This document shows positions 23,497 through 31,658 of a stretch of DNA of 64,000 nt, piece by piece. The stretch covers positions 5,176,001 to 5,240,000 of the forward strand of contig NZ_LR594659.1 of the NCBI RefSeq assembly GCF_901827155.1, in the 5' to 3' direction. Below the pieces are notes generated by a model. It did no database searches and had not been told where the DNA came from. It was given only the letters and a program-made list of their open reading frames with translations. Positions within the stretch are counted from its first letter, which is position 1. The number at the start of each line of letters is the position of its first letter. Source of the DNA: Variovorax sp. PBL-H6. Lineage in GTDB: Bacteria > Pseudomonadota > Gammaproteobacteria > Burkholderiales > Burkholderiaceae_C. The position numbers were made by a program, and so were the translations under genes.

Positions 23497-24474
23497 TCAA
23501 GCCGGATGCGCGGCGACGTCCCGTGCATCGACATCGAGCCGAGCCGGCTCCGAAGCCAACGCCTCGGCAGCGGTCCAGGCCGCGATCCCGCCGGCGAGCA
23601 CGCGCACCCGCGACAGGCCAGCCTTCGCCAGGAGTCGCGCGGCGGCGATGGCGGTTTCGTCGTTCGGGCAGTCGCAGAACACCACCACCTCGCGCGCGGC
23701 CCGCAGTTCGGCCAGGCGGTCCGTCAGCTCGCGGTACGTGATGCCGACGGCACCCGGCACGGACCGGTCATCGATCCTGCGCGATTCGGGAGAACGCAGG
23801 TCGACCACCAAGAGACGCGCGCCGGCGGCGAAGGCGTCTCGCAGCGCATCGACTTCGACGTGCACGATATCGTCGACCTTCCGTGCGATACGGCGTTCGC
23901 GATAGCGCCAGGCAACGAAGACGGCCAGCAGCAGCGTGCCGACCAGCGTCGCCGTGAGGCCAACGCTCGACATCATTGCCAGCACGTCCTGGATCGCGGC
24001 ATGGAACAGCCCGCCGAGTGCCAGGAAGCCCAACGCCCAGATCACTGCGGCAAGCGTTTCGTAGGCCATGAAGCGCGCGTTCGACATGCCCAGGGCGCCG
24101 GCCATCGGCGGCGCCACCAGCGACACGCCCGGCACGAACTTCGCCGCGATCAGGGACAGCCCGCCCCAGCGGCCGAGAATGGACTCGCTGCGCCGAACAC
24201 AGTTGTCGGCCGACAGCGAGACGCGGCACAGGAAGCGCATCACCTGGTAGCCCCAGCGCCGCCCGGCCAGGAACCAGGCACCGTCGCCGAGGATGTTCCC
24301 CAGCACGGCAGCAAACACCAGCGCAATAAAGGACAGCTGGCCCTCGACCGCGAGGCCGCCGGCCACGACGAGGAAGGGCGCGGCCGGCACCGGTGCGCCC
24401 AGGCGGGTCGCCAGCGTGGCGAGAAACACCACGGCGGCGCCCTGCGCGGTAAGAAGAGCGATGAGATCGTTCAT
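23497..24474 (-). CDS. DedA-family membrane protein fused to a rhodanese domain
   Basis: A 325-residue fusion. Residues 1-190 are a DedA/VTT membrane domain with several hydrophobic helices and FVPGVSLVAPPMAGALGMS, the conserved amphipathic re-entrant region. Residues 205-310 form a cytoplasmic rhodanese domain: LLVVDLRSP, PGAVGITYREL, and an active-site loop VVFCDCPNDETA with C267 as likely catalytic cysteine, then VRVLAGGIAAW. DedA proteins influence lipid flipping and envelope homeostasis; the rhodanese part suggests sulfur or redox chemistry. Fusions of this kind recur in proteobacteria, but the joint function is not known to me. It starts 2 bases after the DUF3047 stop. Confidence 0.88.
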   Translation of the reverse strand: MNDLIALLTAQGAAVVFLATLATRLGAPVPAAPFLVVAGGLAVEGQLSFIALVFAAVLGNILGDGAWFLAGRRWGYQVMRFLCRVSLSADNCVRRSESILGRWGGLSLIAAKFVPGVSLVAPPMAGALGMSNARFMAYETLAAVIWALGFLALGGLFHAAIQDVLAMMSSVGLTATLVGTLLLAVFVAWRYRERRIARKVDDIVHVEVDALRDAFAAGARLLVVDLRSPESRRIDDRSVPGAVGITYRELTDRLAELRAAREVVVFCDCPNDETAIAAARLLAKAGLSRVRVLAGGIAAWTAAEALASEPARLDVDARDVAAHPA

Positions 24475-24476
24475 CG

Positions 24477-25319
24477 CTATTCCCCCGTGCCGGCGCGCGT
24501 GGGCGGGAGTTGGACCCGGGCGCTGCGAGTCGTTGCGATGCCCCGCAGGTCGATGTCCGAGAAATACGCCAATCCGCGGCCCTGCGTGTTGTCGGCGTCG
24601 GCCGATACTGCGATCGCGACCACGTCGGGCAGCGTGTCGCCGGCTTCGTCGCCGAAGGCGCGCTTGTAGTCAGCCAACAGATTGCGGCGCTCGCTCACGA
24701 AGACCGCCGGGTTGGCTGCGGCGCCGGACTCCAGCACCACCATGCGCATGCGCTGGGTGAACGCGTTGACGAGCGTGCTGCCCGCTGCTTCTTTCTTGTC
24801 CCACACGTAGCAAAGGGCCTCGCTGGGCACTTCCTCGCCAGTGGTGCGGCGCGCCAGTGCCAGGCGGGTGCGCTCACCGAACGACAGGTGATCGGCCGGG
24901 AAATCAAAGAAAACGCAGAGCTTGGCGGCGCCGTCATCGCCGGCGCGGGTGCGCAGGTTGGCGTCTTCCACGAAGGTGTCGACGCGCCAGCGCCAGGCCA
25001 GCGTGGTGGAGGGGTTGAGCGGCACACGGGTGGCATGCACGAGATTGCCGTAGGACTGGTCGGCCTCGACCTTCAGCACCTTCTGCGCACCCTGCTGGAC
25101 CACCTCGAAGCGGGTTGGCGCCTTGTTGGGCAGGCTGGTGAAGCGCCAGGGCTGGGGCGCCTGTGCGCCGCGCGCGGCGGAGAAGGGAGTCAGCGCCGCC
25201 TCTTCGGCATGTGCGGCCGGCGCGGCGAGCCAGAGGGCGGCAGCAGCGATCGGCGCAGCCAGCATCGCACCGATCCAGCGGAATGCGGTCGGGATGATCG
25301 TGCTGTACTTCGTCGCCAT
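24477..25319 (-). CDS. DUF3047 exported protein
   Basis: A 280-residue protein with a Sec signal (hydrophobic stretch near residues 17-35, cleavage plausible after AAHA). The mature part matches the DUF3047 pattern: LPNKAPTRFEVVQQGAQKVLKVEADQSYG, LAWRWRVD, LCVFFDFP, LCYVWDKKEAAGS and VGS/AVSADADNTQGRGLAYFSDI. The fold is probably beta-rich and periplasmic; no activity is known. ATG 25319 is preferred over the extended frame because the signal peptide starts there. It is followed at once by the DedA-rhodanese gene, so the two are likely co-expressed. Confidence 0.8.
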   Translation of the reverse strand: MATKYSTIIPTAFRWIGAMLAAPIAAAALWLAAPAAHAEEAALTPFSAARGAQAPQPWRFTSLPNKAPTRFEVVQQGAQKVLKVEADQSYGNLVHATRVPLNPSTTLAWRWRVDTFVEDANLRTRAGDDGAAKLCVFFDFPADHLSFGERTRLALARRTTGEEVPSEALCYVWDKKEAAGSTLVNAFTQRMRMVVLESGAAANPAVFVSERRNLLADYKRAFGDEAGDTLPDVVAIAVSADADNTQGRGLAYFSDIDLRGIATTRSARVQLPPTRAGTGE

Positions 25320-25453
25320 GGTGTCCTCGGGGGTGTCGGTGTGTGTTGCGCGGTGTGCTGTCGGAGCGTGAAGAGAGTGTGGGGGCGAGAGCGTCCCGGA
25401 TAAAGTAGCCAAACGGAATCGGACTGTCGCCGAATCGCGCACAATGCGCGCGC

Positions 25454-25474
25454 TTGCTATTGAATCTGTAGCAA
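25454..25474. repeat. TTGCTA-TAGCAA palindromic element
   Basis: TTGCTA (25454-25459) and TAGCAA (25469-25474) form an inverted repeat around TTGAATCTG. I recall TGCTATT...TAGCA elements as dispersed extragenic palindromes in Comamonadaceae. It stands between divergent-looking ends of DUF3047 and YchJ genes, both on the minus strand. The other bases of 25320-25524 show only a possible promoter region for DUF3047. Confidence 0.4.
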
Positions 25475-25524
25475 GGGATGCACGCCGTGTCGGCCCGCGG
25501 CGTATTTTCCAGTCAAGGAACGAT

Positions 25525-25953
25525 TCAGCGCATCACCCCGTCGGTGTAGTACCAACGGAGGAGATCGCCCTCGCCTCTCTCGCGCACGAAGCGGCTGCGC
25601 TCCGCCAACCGGGTAGCGGCGCCCGATCGATCGCGCTGGCGGGCGACGAACTCGACCTCGGCATGGCTGGCATCGGTCACGACATGGGCGCGCACTTCCA
25701 GGCCGAGCCATTTCACGCCCGGCTCGAAGTCGAGGCGATCCGGGCGATGCGAGGCATGCCAGGTCGCCAGCAGGTAGTCGGCCCGCTCGCGCACGAAGGC
25801 GGTGTAGCGCGAGCGCATCAGGGATTCGGCGTCCGGCGCCGGTGCCTGCCCGAAGTGGTCCAGGTAGCGGCCGCAGCATTGGGTGTAGCGCAGGGCCGAG
25901 CCGGAACGGTCGCGGAGGCCGCAAGGGCAGGAGTCGGGCTGGGGTCTGGACAT
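25525..25953 (-). CDS. YchJ-family SEC-C motif protein
   Basis: A 142-residue protein with CPCG near the N terminus and QCCGRYL shortly after, the zinc-binding SEC-C type motif of the YchJ (UPF0225) family. ESLMRSRYTAFVRERADYLLATWHASHRP is the strongly conserved core block and WLGLEV follows. The function is unknown; the SEC-C motif suggests zinc-mediated contact with ribosome or SecB-like partners. It diverges from the LuxR-type gene and has its own short upstream region. Confidence 0.88.
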   Translation of the reverse strand: MSRPQPDSCPCGLRDRSGSALRYTQCCGRYLDHFGQAPAPDAESLMRSRYTAFVRERADYLLATWHASHRPDRLDFEPGVKWLGLEVRAHVVTDASHAEVEFVARQRDRSGAATRLAERSRFVRERGEGDLLRWYYTDGVMR

Positions 25954-26056
25954 GAGGCACTGATGCGCAAGGCCAATGATTGTGCAACCCTGAATCGCCC
26001 CGATGGCGCATTGCTTTCTCGCACCCTAGGCTCCGGCAAGGACGAGGAGAACGGCC

Positions 26057-26791
26057 ATGTATCTGAAGGCTTCGGAACAGCTGGGCCTGCGCGGCATCTT
26101 CGCGCTGCTGGCGGAGGACCAGGGCGAGCGAGAGATCCGCGAGCGCCTGGGCTGGGCACTGCTGGACTTGCTGCGGGCGGACCAGTTCGCTTCCTTCGTG
26201 TGGGATGCGGACAGCGGCACCTTCGGGAAACGCGTGGCGCTCAACATGGAGCCGGGCAACCTCGACCGCTATGCGCAGTGGCACCAGCACCATGACCCGA
26301 TCACCTTTGCGCTCCAGTCGCGCCGCCGTGCCACCCGCGTGACCGAGGTCATGCCGCAGCGTGCGCTCATGCGCACCACCTTCTTCAACGAATTCCTGTC
26401 GCGCGACGGGCTGCACTGGGGCATGAACCTGCACGCGTTCGAGGGCGAGAGCGCGCTCGGCGACCTGCGGATCTGGCGGCGACGCGGGCGCGGGGACTTC
26501 GGCGCGCACGAGACGGCGCTGCTGGATCTGATCGAGCCAGCCTTCATCGGCGCCTTGCAGCGCGCGCAGCGAAAGGCCTCGCCCGCCGCAGCGCGCGAGG
26601 CCGCCTGGGCCAGCCTGAGTGCGCGCGAGCAGCAGGTCGCGCAGGCGGTGAGCGAGGGCCTGACCGACAAGGAAATCGCGCGGCGTGCGGGTGTCGGCAT
26701 TCCGACGGTGCGCACCTACCTGCGTCGCATCTTCGTCAAGCTGGGCATCGAGCGACGCTCGGCGCTGGGGGGGTGGGTGCCCGGGCGTTGA
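26057..26791 (+). CDS. LuxR-type transcriptional regulator (solo)
   Basis: A 244-residue protein. Residues 1-175 form an alpha/beta sensing domain (DQFASFVWDADSGTF, YAQWHQHHDPITF, FFNEFLSRDGLHWGMNL) of the kind found in LuxR solos. Residues 185-240 are the LuxR/GerE helix-turn-helix (LSAREQQVAQAVSEGLTDKEIARRAG, IPTVRTYLRRIFVKLGI). No LuxI synthase is in the window. The sensor lacks the obvious WxxxY...D acyl-homoserine-lactone pattern, so the ligand is open. AGGAGAA lies upstream of the ATG. It is convergent with the exported amidase gene, whose upstream palindrome is a possible target. Confidence 0.88.
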   Translation: MYLKASEQLGLRGIFALLAEDQGEREIRERLGWALLDLLRADQFASFVWDADSGTFGKRVALNMEPGNLDRYAQWHQHHDPITFALQSRRRATRVTEVMPQRALMRTTFFNEFLSRDGLHWGMNLHAFEGESALGDLRIWRRRGRGDFGAHETALLDLIEPAFIGALQRAQRKASPAAAREAAWASLSAREQQVAQAVSEGLTDKEIARRAGVGIPTVRTYLRRIFVKLGIERRSALGGWVPGR

Positions 26792-26875
26792 GATCTCCGG
26801 GGCGCACGCTGGACGCGCGGCGGCCGGTGCAACCATCGAGACTTCTTCTTCGGCGCATCGGCAGCGCCGCGCCGT

Positions 26876-28396
26876 TCACCTCGGCGGAGGCAAGCGCCCG
26901 AGTACCCCCTCGACGGCCAGTCCCACCGCCAGCAGCCTGCGGTCGCTCCCCGCCGGCCCATCGAGTTCCAGTCCCACGGGCAAGCCGCTCGCAGCGCCGA
27001 GCCCGGAAGGCAGCTGCAGGCCCGGAATGCCGGCGTTGCTGCCGGGATCGGTGTTCTGGATCAGCAGGACGAAGTTCTCCACGCTGCTGGACTCGGGCGT
27101 GGCGGCCAATGCCACGCGAGGCACGGTAGGGAAGACCAGCGCGTCGAGGCGATGCCTCCTGAAGGTCTCGCTGTAGAGCTTTTGCAGGGCGGGCCGCGCC
27201 TTGCGTATCGCGTTGTCATAGACGGGCTTCGCGTCGACGACGCCTTGCGCGGCAGGCAGCTTGCGCGGCATCACCAGGCCTTCGAAGGTCCCCTTGACGT
27301 CGGGACTCGCGATGCCCGCGGCCACTTGCCCGATGTCGACGCCGGCACGGTATTTCGCGAGGTAGCCCGCAAGGTCGTCACGGATCTCGTACAGCACGAC
27401 CGGAAAGCTGACCGCGCCATTGAGTTCGGCAAGCCGGGGCATCTCGACATCGACGAGCGTGACGCCCGCCTCGCGCAGCTTTGCCAGTGCCGCATCAGTG
27501 GCGGCGCGGGTGTCCTCGTCGAGGTTGGCGTAGAAGGCTTTCGCCACGCCCAGCCGCACGCGCTTGAGGTCCGCCGGCACCACCGGCGTGCCGCCGGCAA
27601 TGACGCGGTCCAGCAGCGCCAGGTCGGCCACCGAGAGCGCCATCGGCCCGGCCGTGTCGCGCGTGTGCGAGATCGGCACGATGCCCTGCTGCGAATAGCG
27701 TCCCACGGTGGGACGCAGCGCGGCGCAGCCATTGAACGCGCACGGAATGCGCACCGAACCGCCGGTGTCGGTGCCCAGCGCGGCGGGCGCCATGCGCGCA
27801 CCCAGCGCTGCGCCATTGCCCGAGGAGGAACCGCCGGCGATGCGCGTCGCGTCATAGGCATTGCGCACGCCGACGTCGGGCCCGGTCTGGAAGGTCGGGT
27901 TGTAGCCGGTCACGCCGAAGGCCAGTTCGTGCATGTTGGTCTTGCCCAGCACGACAGCACCGGCGGCGCGCAACTTCGCGACCACGGGCGCATCGGCGCT
28001 GGCGACAAAGCCCTTGAGCGCGGGGGTGCCGGCGCTGGCCGGCAGGCCCTGGACCTGGATGTTGTCCTTGATCGCGACCGGCAGCCCGCCGAGCGGCTTG
28101 CAGCGACCGCCACTGCGGCGTGCCGCATCGGCAGCCCTCGCGGCCGTGAGGGCGCCTGCCTCGTCCAACGTGATGAAGGCGTTGAGCTGCGGCTTCGCCT
28201 TGGCCTGGGCGAGGTAGGCCGTCACCAGTTGCTCGCTGGTCAGAGAGCCGGCGCACAGGCGCTGCGCAGCGTCGCTGGCCGTCAGCGTGGCGAGGTCGAG
28301 CGGCGCAACCTGCGCACCCGCGGATGAAGCGAGGGCAGCAGCGCACAGCGCGAGCGCGCCGGTGCGAACGAACGAGACGCAGCATTCGATGGACAT
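26876..28396 (-). CDS. Exported amidase-signature enzyme
   Basis: A 506-residue amidase with an N-terminal Sec signal (FVRTGALALCAAALASSAGA, cleavage near residue 28). The Ser-cisSer-Lys triad is present: K110 in GLPVAIKDN, S190 in IAGGSSSGN, S214 in GTDTGGSVRIP. The IPGLQLPSG region and length fit the amidase-signature family (indoleacetamide hydrolase, aryl acylamidase, AtzF/GatA-like). A periplasmic amidase could hydrolyse acyl-amides, lactone-derived amides or peptide amides; the substrate is not readable. Its own upstream region carries an 8-bp-arm palindrome (28452-28473). Confidence 0.88.
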   Translation of the reverse strand: MSIECCVSFVRTGALALCAAALASSAGAQVAPLDLATLTASDAAQRLCAGSLTSEQLVTAYLAQAKAKPQLNAFITLDEAGALTAARAADAARRSGGRCKPLGGLPVAIKDNIQVQGLPASAGTPALKGFVASADAPVVAKLRAAGAVVLGKTNMHELAFGVTGYNPTFQTGPDVGVRNAYDATRIAGGSSSGNGAALGARMAPAALGTDTGGSVRIPCAFNGCAALRPTVGRYSQQGIVPISHTRDTAGPMALSVADLALLDRVIAGGTPVVPADLKRVRLGVAKAFYANLDEDTRAATDAALAKLREAGVTLVDVEMPRLAELNGAVSFPVVLYEIRDDLAGYLAKYRAGVDIGQVAAGIASPDVKGTFEGLVMPRKLPAAQGVVDAKPVYDNAIRKARPALQKLYSETFRRHRLDALVFPTVPRVALAATPESSSVENFVLLIQNTDPGSNAGIPGLQLPSGLGAASGLPVGLELDGPAGSDRRLLAVGLAVEGVLGRLPPPR

Positions 28397-28451
28397 GGCG
28401 GACGCCTCCGTGAAACGAAGGCCCCATGGTGCGCCGCCGCGTCACGCTTGT

Positions 28452-28473
28452 CTGTCATCCGTATCGATGACAG
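28452..28473 (-). promoter_or_regulatory. Perfect 8-bp-arm palindrome upstream of the amidase gene, candidate operator
   Basis: CTGTCATC (28452-28459) and GATGACAG (28466-28473) flank CGTATC, about 55 bases upstream of the amidase start. Size and symmetry fit a dimeric regulator such as the LuxR-type protein encoded at 26057. GACAGCC then repeats three times next to it (28470-28490). No direct binding evidence. Confidence 0.45.
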
Positions 28474-28500
28474 CCGACAGCCGACAGCCGCAGCAGCGCC

Positions 28501-29631
28501 TCAGGCCAGTGCTCGCTGGATCAGGAGCTTCTGGATGTCCGACGTCCCTTCGTAGATCTGGCACACGCGCACATCGCGGTAGATCCGCTCCAGCGGAAAG
28601 TCGTTGACGTAGCCGTAACCGCCCAGCGTCTGGATGGCCGCGCTGCAGACGCGCTCGGCCATTTCGCTGGCGAACAGCTTGGCCATCGCGGCTTCCTTCA
28701 GGCAGGGCAGGCCCGCATCACGCAGGCTGGCCGCATGCCAGATCAGCTGGCGCGCCGCCTCCAGCTGGGTTGCGCAGTCCGCCAGCCTGAAGCCGACGGC
28801 CTGCTGCTCGAAGATCGCGCCGCCGAAGGCCTGGCGCTCCTTGGCGTAGGCAAGGGCGACCTCGAACGCGCTGCGCGCCATGCCCACGCTCTGCGCCGCA
28901 ATGCCGATGCGCCCGCCTTCCAGCGCGCCGAGGGCGATCTTGTAGCCCTCGCCTTCCTGGCCGATCAGGTTCTCGGCCGGGATGCGGCAGGCGTCGAAGT
29001 TGATCTGCGCGGTGTCGCTCGAATGCTGGCCGAGTTTGTCCTCCAGCCGCGTCGCCGTGTAGCCCGGGGCATCGGTGGGCACGATGAAGGCGCTCATGCC
29101 GCGCTTGCCAGCGCCCTTGTCGGTGACGGCGATCACGATCGCGATCTGGCCGTTCCTGCCGCTGGTGATGAACTGCTTGACGCCGTCGATGACCCAGCCG
29201 TCCGCGTCCTTGCGCGCCGTGGTGCGCAGTGATGAGGCATCGCTGCCGGCTTGCGGCTCGGTCAGGCAGAAGGCCCCGAGCATCCGGCCTTGGGCCAGCG
29301 GCTGCAGCCACTTCGCTTTCTGCGCCGCGTTGCCGTAGCGCATGAGGATCGCGTTGACCGGGCAGTTGGTGACGCTGATGGCGGTGCTGGTGCCGCCATC
29401 GCCGGCCGCGATCTCCTCGAGCACGAGGGCGAGCGTCAGGTAGTCGAGACCGGCGCCGCCGTCGTCTTCGGGCACGCAGATGCCGTAGGCGCCGAGCGCC
29501 GCAAGCCCGGCGTGGGCTTCTTTCGGGAAGAGGTGCTCGCGGTCCCAGCGCGGCGCGTTGGGCCAGAGCTCGGCCTGGGCGAAGGCGCGCACCGCGTCGC
29601 GGATCGCTTCCTGGTCGGGGGTCAGCAGCAT
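28501..29631 (-). CDS. Acyl-CoA dehydrogenase (short/branched-chain type)
   Basis: A 376-residue FAD acyl-CoA dehydrogenase. FCLTEPQAGSDASSLRTTA and the FAD/substrate regions are normal, and the catalytic Glu lies in IYEGTSDIQK, the position used by short- and medium-chain enzymes, unlike isovaleryl-CoA dehydrogenase at 17992. LGGYGYVNDFPLERIYRDVRV is the standard C-terminal block. The preferred chain is unknown; a 2-methyl-branched or short straight chain is likely given the nearby thiolase and LiuR-like regulator. It lies 19 bases downstream of the M20 peptidase gene. Confidence 0.92.
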   Translation of the reverse strand: MLLTPDQEAIRDAVRAFAQAELWPNAPRWDREHLFPKEAHAGLAALGAYGICVPEDDGGAGLDYLTLALVLEEIAAGDGGTSTAISVTNCPVNAILMRYGNAAQKAKWLQPLAQGRMLGAFCLTEPQAGSDASSLRTTARKDADGWVIDGVKQFITSGRNGQIAIVIAVTDKGAGKRGMSAFIVPTDAPGYTATRLEDKLGQHSSDTAQINFDACRIPAENLIGQEGEGYKIALGALEGGRIGIAAQSVGMARSAFEVALAYAKERQAFGGAIFEQQAVGFRLADCATQLEAARQLIWHAASLRDAGLPCLKEAAMAKLFASEMAERVCSAAIQTLGGYGYVNDFPLERIYRDVRVCQIYEGTSDIQKLLIQRALA

Positions 29632-29650
29632 GGGGACTCCTTGCCAGCGC

Positions 29651-30898
29651 TTACTTGGAGGCGCCGAGGTCCATGATCAGCTTGCTGGCCATGTACAGGC
29701 GGCGGGGGATGGCGTCGATCATCACGTACTCGGCCGAGTCGCTGTGGTAACCGAAACCGGGCAGGCCCAGGCTCTCGATCACCGGCTTGCCCGAGAGCGC
29801 GGCATAGGCCGCATCGGTGCCGCCGCCGGTCCGCTCCTCGACGCCCAGCGTGCCCCCGGCCTCCTTGTAGTACGCAACCACCTTGTCCACCAGCTTCTTG
29901 CCACCTTCGCCCGCATTGAATGCCGGCCGCCCACGGGTCACCAGCACCTTGACCTCTGCGTCCTTGAGCTTCTTCTTCTGGGCGCGCTCTTCCAGTGTCT
30001 TCATGGCGGCGTCGAAGTCCTCGTTGCGTGCATAGCGCACGTCGGCGTTGAGGCTGGCGCTGTCAGGGATGATGTTGGAGACGGCGCCGGCCTTGCCGAT
30101 GGTCCAGTTGAAGCGCAGATTCTTCGACTTGTCGTCGATGTCCATGGTGCGCAGCACCAGGTCGGAAGCCTCGACCAGGGCGTTGACGCCGAGCTCGGGC
30201 GCCGCGCCGGCATGCGAGGCCTTGCCCTTGATGTTGACCTGCACATAGGCGATGCCCGAGGTGCCCAGCGACAGTTTCTCGGACTCGGCGCCAGTGGGCT
30301 CGAAGGACAGCACGTAGTCGCTGGCCTTCGCCTCCTCCTGGATCAGGTCGCGCGAGCCGAAGGAGCCCTTTTCCTCGTCAGTGTTGAACAGCACGGTGAT
30401 CGTGCCGAAGTCCTGGAAGCCGCGTGCCTTCAAGAGCTTGAGCGTGTGCAGGATGACGGCGTTGCCGCCCTTGTCGTCGGCGATGCCGGGGCCATAGGCC
30501 TTGTTGCCTTCGACGCGGAACGGGGCCTTGGCCAGGATGCCCTTCAGGTACACGGTGTCCATGTGCGACATCAGCAGGATGTTCTTGCCGCCCTTGCCCT
30601 TGAGCTTGCCGACGATGTTGTCCCCGACGACGATGCCGGCCGACTTGCTGCGCGTGACGCTGAAGCCCAGGGCCTTGAGCTCGTCCTCGAGGACCTTGCC
30701 GGCTGCAGCCAAACCGTCGGCATCGCCGGTGCCGGTCTCGATGTTGACCAGCCGCTCCAGCGTCTTGACCACTGCGGGCTGCTCGGCCGTGGCGGCACTG
30801 AACAGGGCATCGTCGCGCACCTGGCTCCAGGCAGCGGGCGTGAGAAAAGCGCAGGCGAGCAGCGCAGCGAGCGCGTGGCGATGGAAGGCCGGGTGCAT
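29651..30898 (-). CDS. Exported M20-family glutamate carboxypeptidase-like metallopeptidase
   Basis: A 415-residue zinc peptidase with a signal peptide (HALAALLACAFLTPAAWSQ). Zinc and catalytic residues can be read as H112/D114 in LMSHMDTVY, D141 in GPGIADDKGG, E175-E176 in FNTDEEKGSFGS and E200, with a lid domain between, matching the carboxypeptidase G2 subfamily (M20A), which releases C-terminal glutamate from folates or peptides. ATG 30898 is chosen so that the signal peptide begins the protein; ATG 30931 would add 11 residues. It lies upstream of the acyl-CoA dehydrogenase gene. Confidence 0.85.
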   Translation of the reverse strand: MHPAFHRHALAALLACAFLTPAAWSQVRDDALFSAATAEQPAVVKTLERLVNIETGTGDADGLAAAGKVLEDELKALGFSVTRSKSAGIVVGDNIVGKLKGKGGKNILLMSHMDTVYLKGILAKAPFRVEGNKAYGPGIADDKGGNAVILHTLKLLKARGFQDFGTITVLFNTDEEKGSFGSRDLIQEEAKASDYVLSFEPTGAESEKLSLGTSGIAYVQVNIKGKASHAGAAPELGVNALVEASDLVLRTMDIDDKSKNLRFNWTIGKAGAVSNIIPDSASLNADVRYARNEDFDAAMKTLEERAQKKKLKDAEVKVLVTRGRPAFNAGEGGKKLVDKVVAYYKEAGGTLGVEERTGGGTDAAYAALSGKPVIESLGLPGFGYHSDSAEYVMIDAIPRRLYMASKLIMDLGASK

Positions 30899-31033
30899 GA
30901 CGGAGGGCTCGAAGAGTTGGGGAACGCTCATTCTAGGGAGCGCTCGCCTTGTCACGGCCGTGCACGCCCTGGGCCAAGAAATGTCAGAGCGCGCCGAAAA
31001 GCGGCCCAAGAATGTCAGAGCGGGCGCGGTGAG

Positions 31034-31552
31034 TCAGGCAGCAAGCAAGGCAGCGGCGGCTTTGGCGATGGCGCGTGCGTTCAGCTGTGCCGAGGTGCGC
31101 AGCACGCCTTGCCAGTAGCGCTCGACGGCCTCCAGCCCGCCGGCCTTTTCCTGCTGCTCGAAGGGGATGCGAAGGGACCAGTCGGTGAGGCCCAGGAAAT
31201 GAGCGCGAAAGACCTCGCCATGGAACTCTGCCGTCTCTTCCGCGGTGACGTCGCGCGTGATCAGCGGGGCCGTGTCGAACTGCAGGCCGAGGCTGTCGAG
31301 ATAGCCGCACGCCATGGCCAGGCGGATCTGCGTCAATTCGCCGTCCTGGAGGCGCTGCGCCGTCTCCAGGCAAAGGCCCGGCACCGTTGCAAGCCGAAGC
31401 TCGGGCGGCGATCCGCCGTCGAGCTCGCCAGCAGCCCAGCATGCGTAGTAATAGCCGTGATCGGCAAGGTAGGTATAGACCACGCCAACCCGTCCCTGGC
31501 CAAGCAGCAGGCGAAGCTTCTTGAACTGGGCCTGCGATATCGGTGAGGGCAT
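31034..31552 (-). CDS. Hypothetical protein, about 170 residues
   Basis: A 172-residue soluble protein starting MPSPISQAQFKKLRLLLGQGRVGVVYTYLADHGYYYACWAAGELDG. It has an aromatic-rich N-terminal block (YTYLADHGYYYACW) and a mostly helical C terminus ending in an Ala-rich tail. I do not recognise a family. GGAG lies 9 bases upstream of the ATG at 31552. It is on the same strand as the thiolase (106 bases upstream) and the M20 peptidase (downstream), separated from both by more than 100 bases. Confidence 0.6.
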   Translation of the reverse strand: MPSPISQAQFKKLRLLLGQGRVGVVYTYLADHGYYYACWAAGELDGGSPPELRLATVPGLCLETAQRLQDGELTQIRLAMACGYLDSLGLQFDTAPLITRDVTAEETAEFHGEVFRAHFLGLTDWSLRIPFEQQEKAGGLEAVERYWQGVLRTSAQLNARAIAKAAAALLAA

Positions 31553-31658
31553 TTGAAAGGGCTCCGTTCGGCAAGGATTGCGCACCGTGCGAAGGCGGTC
31601 GGGGCCGATGGCCGGCGCCTTCGCGGTGCTGCGACTGCAGTTATCGTGCCGGCCGGCT

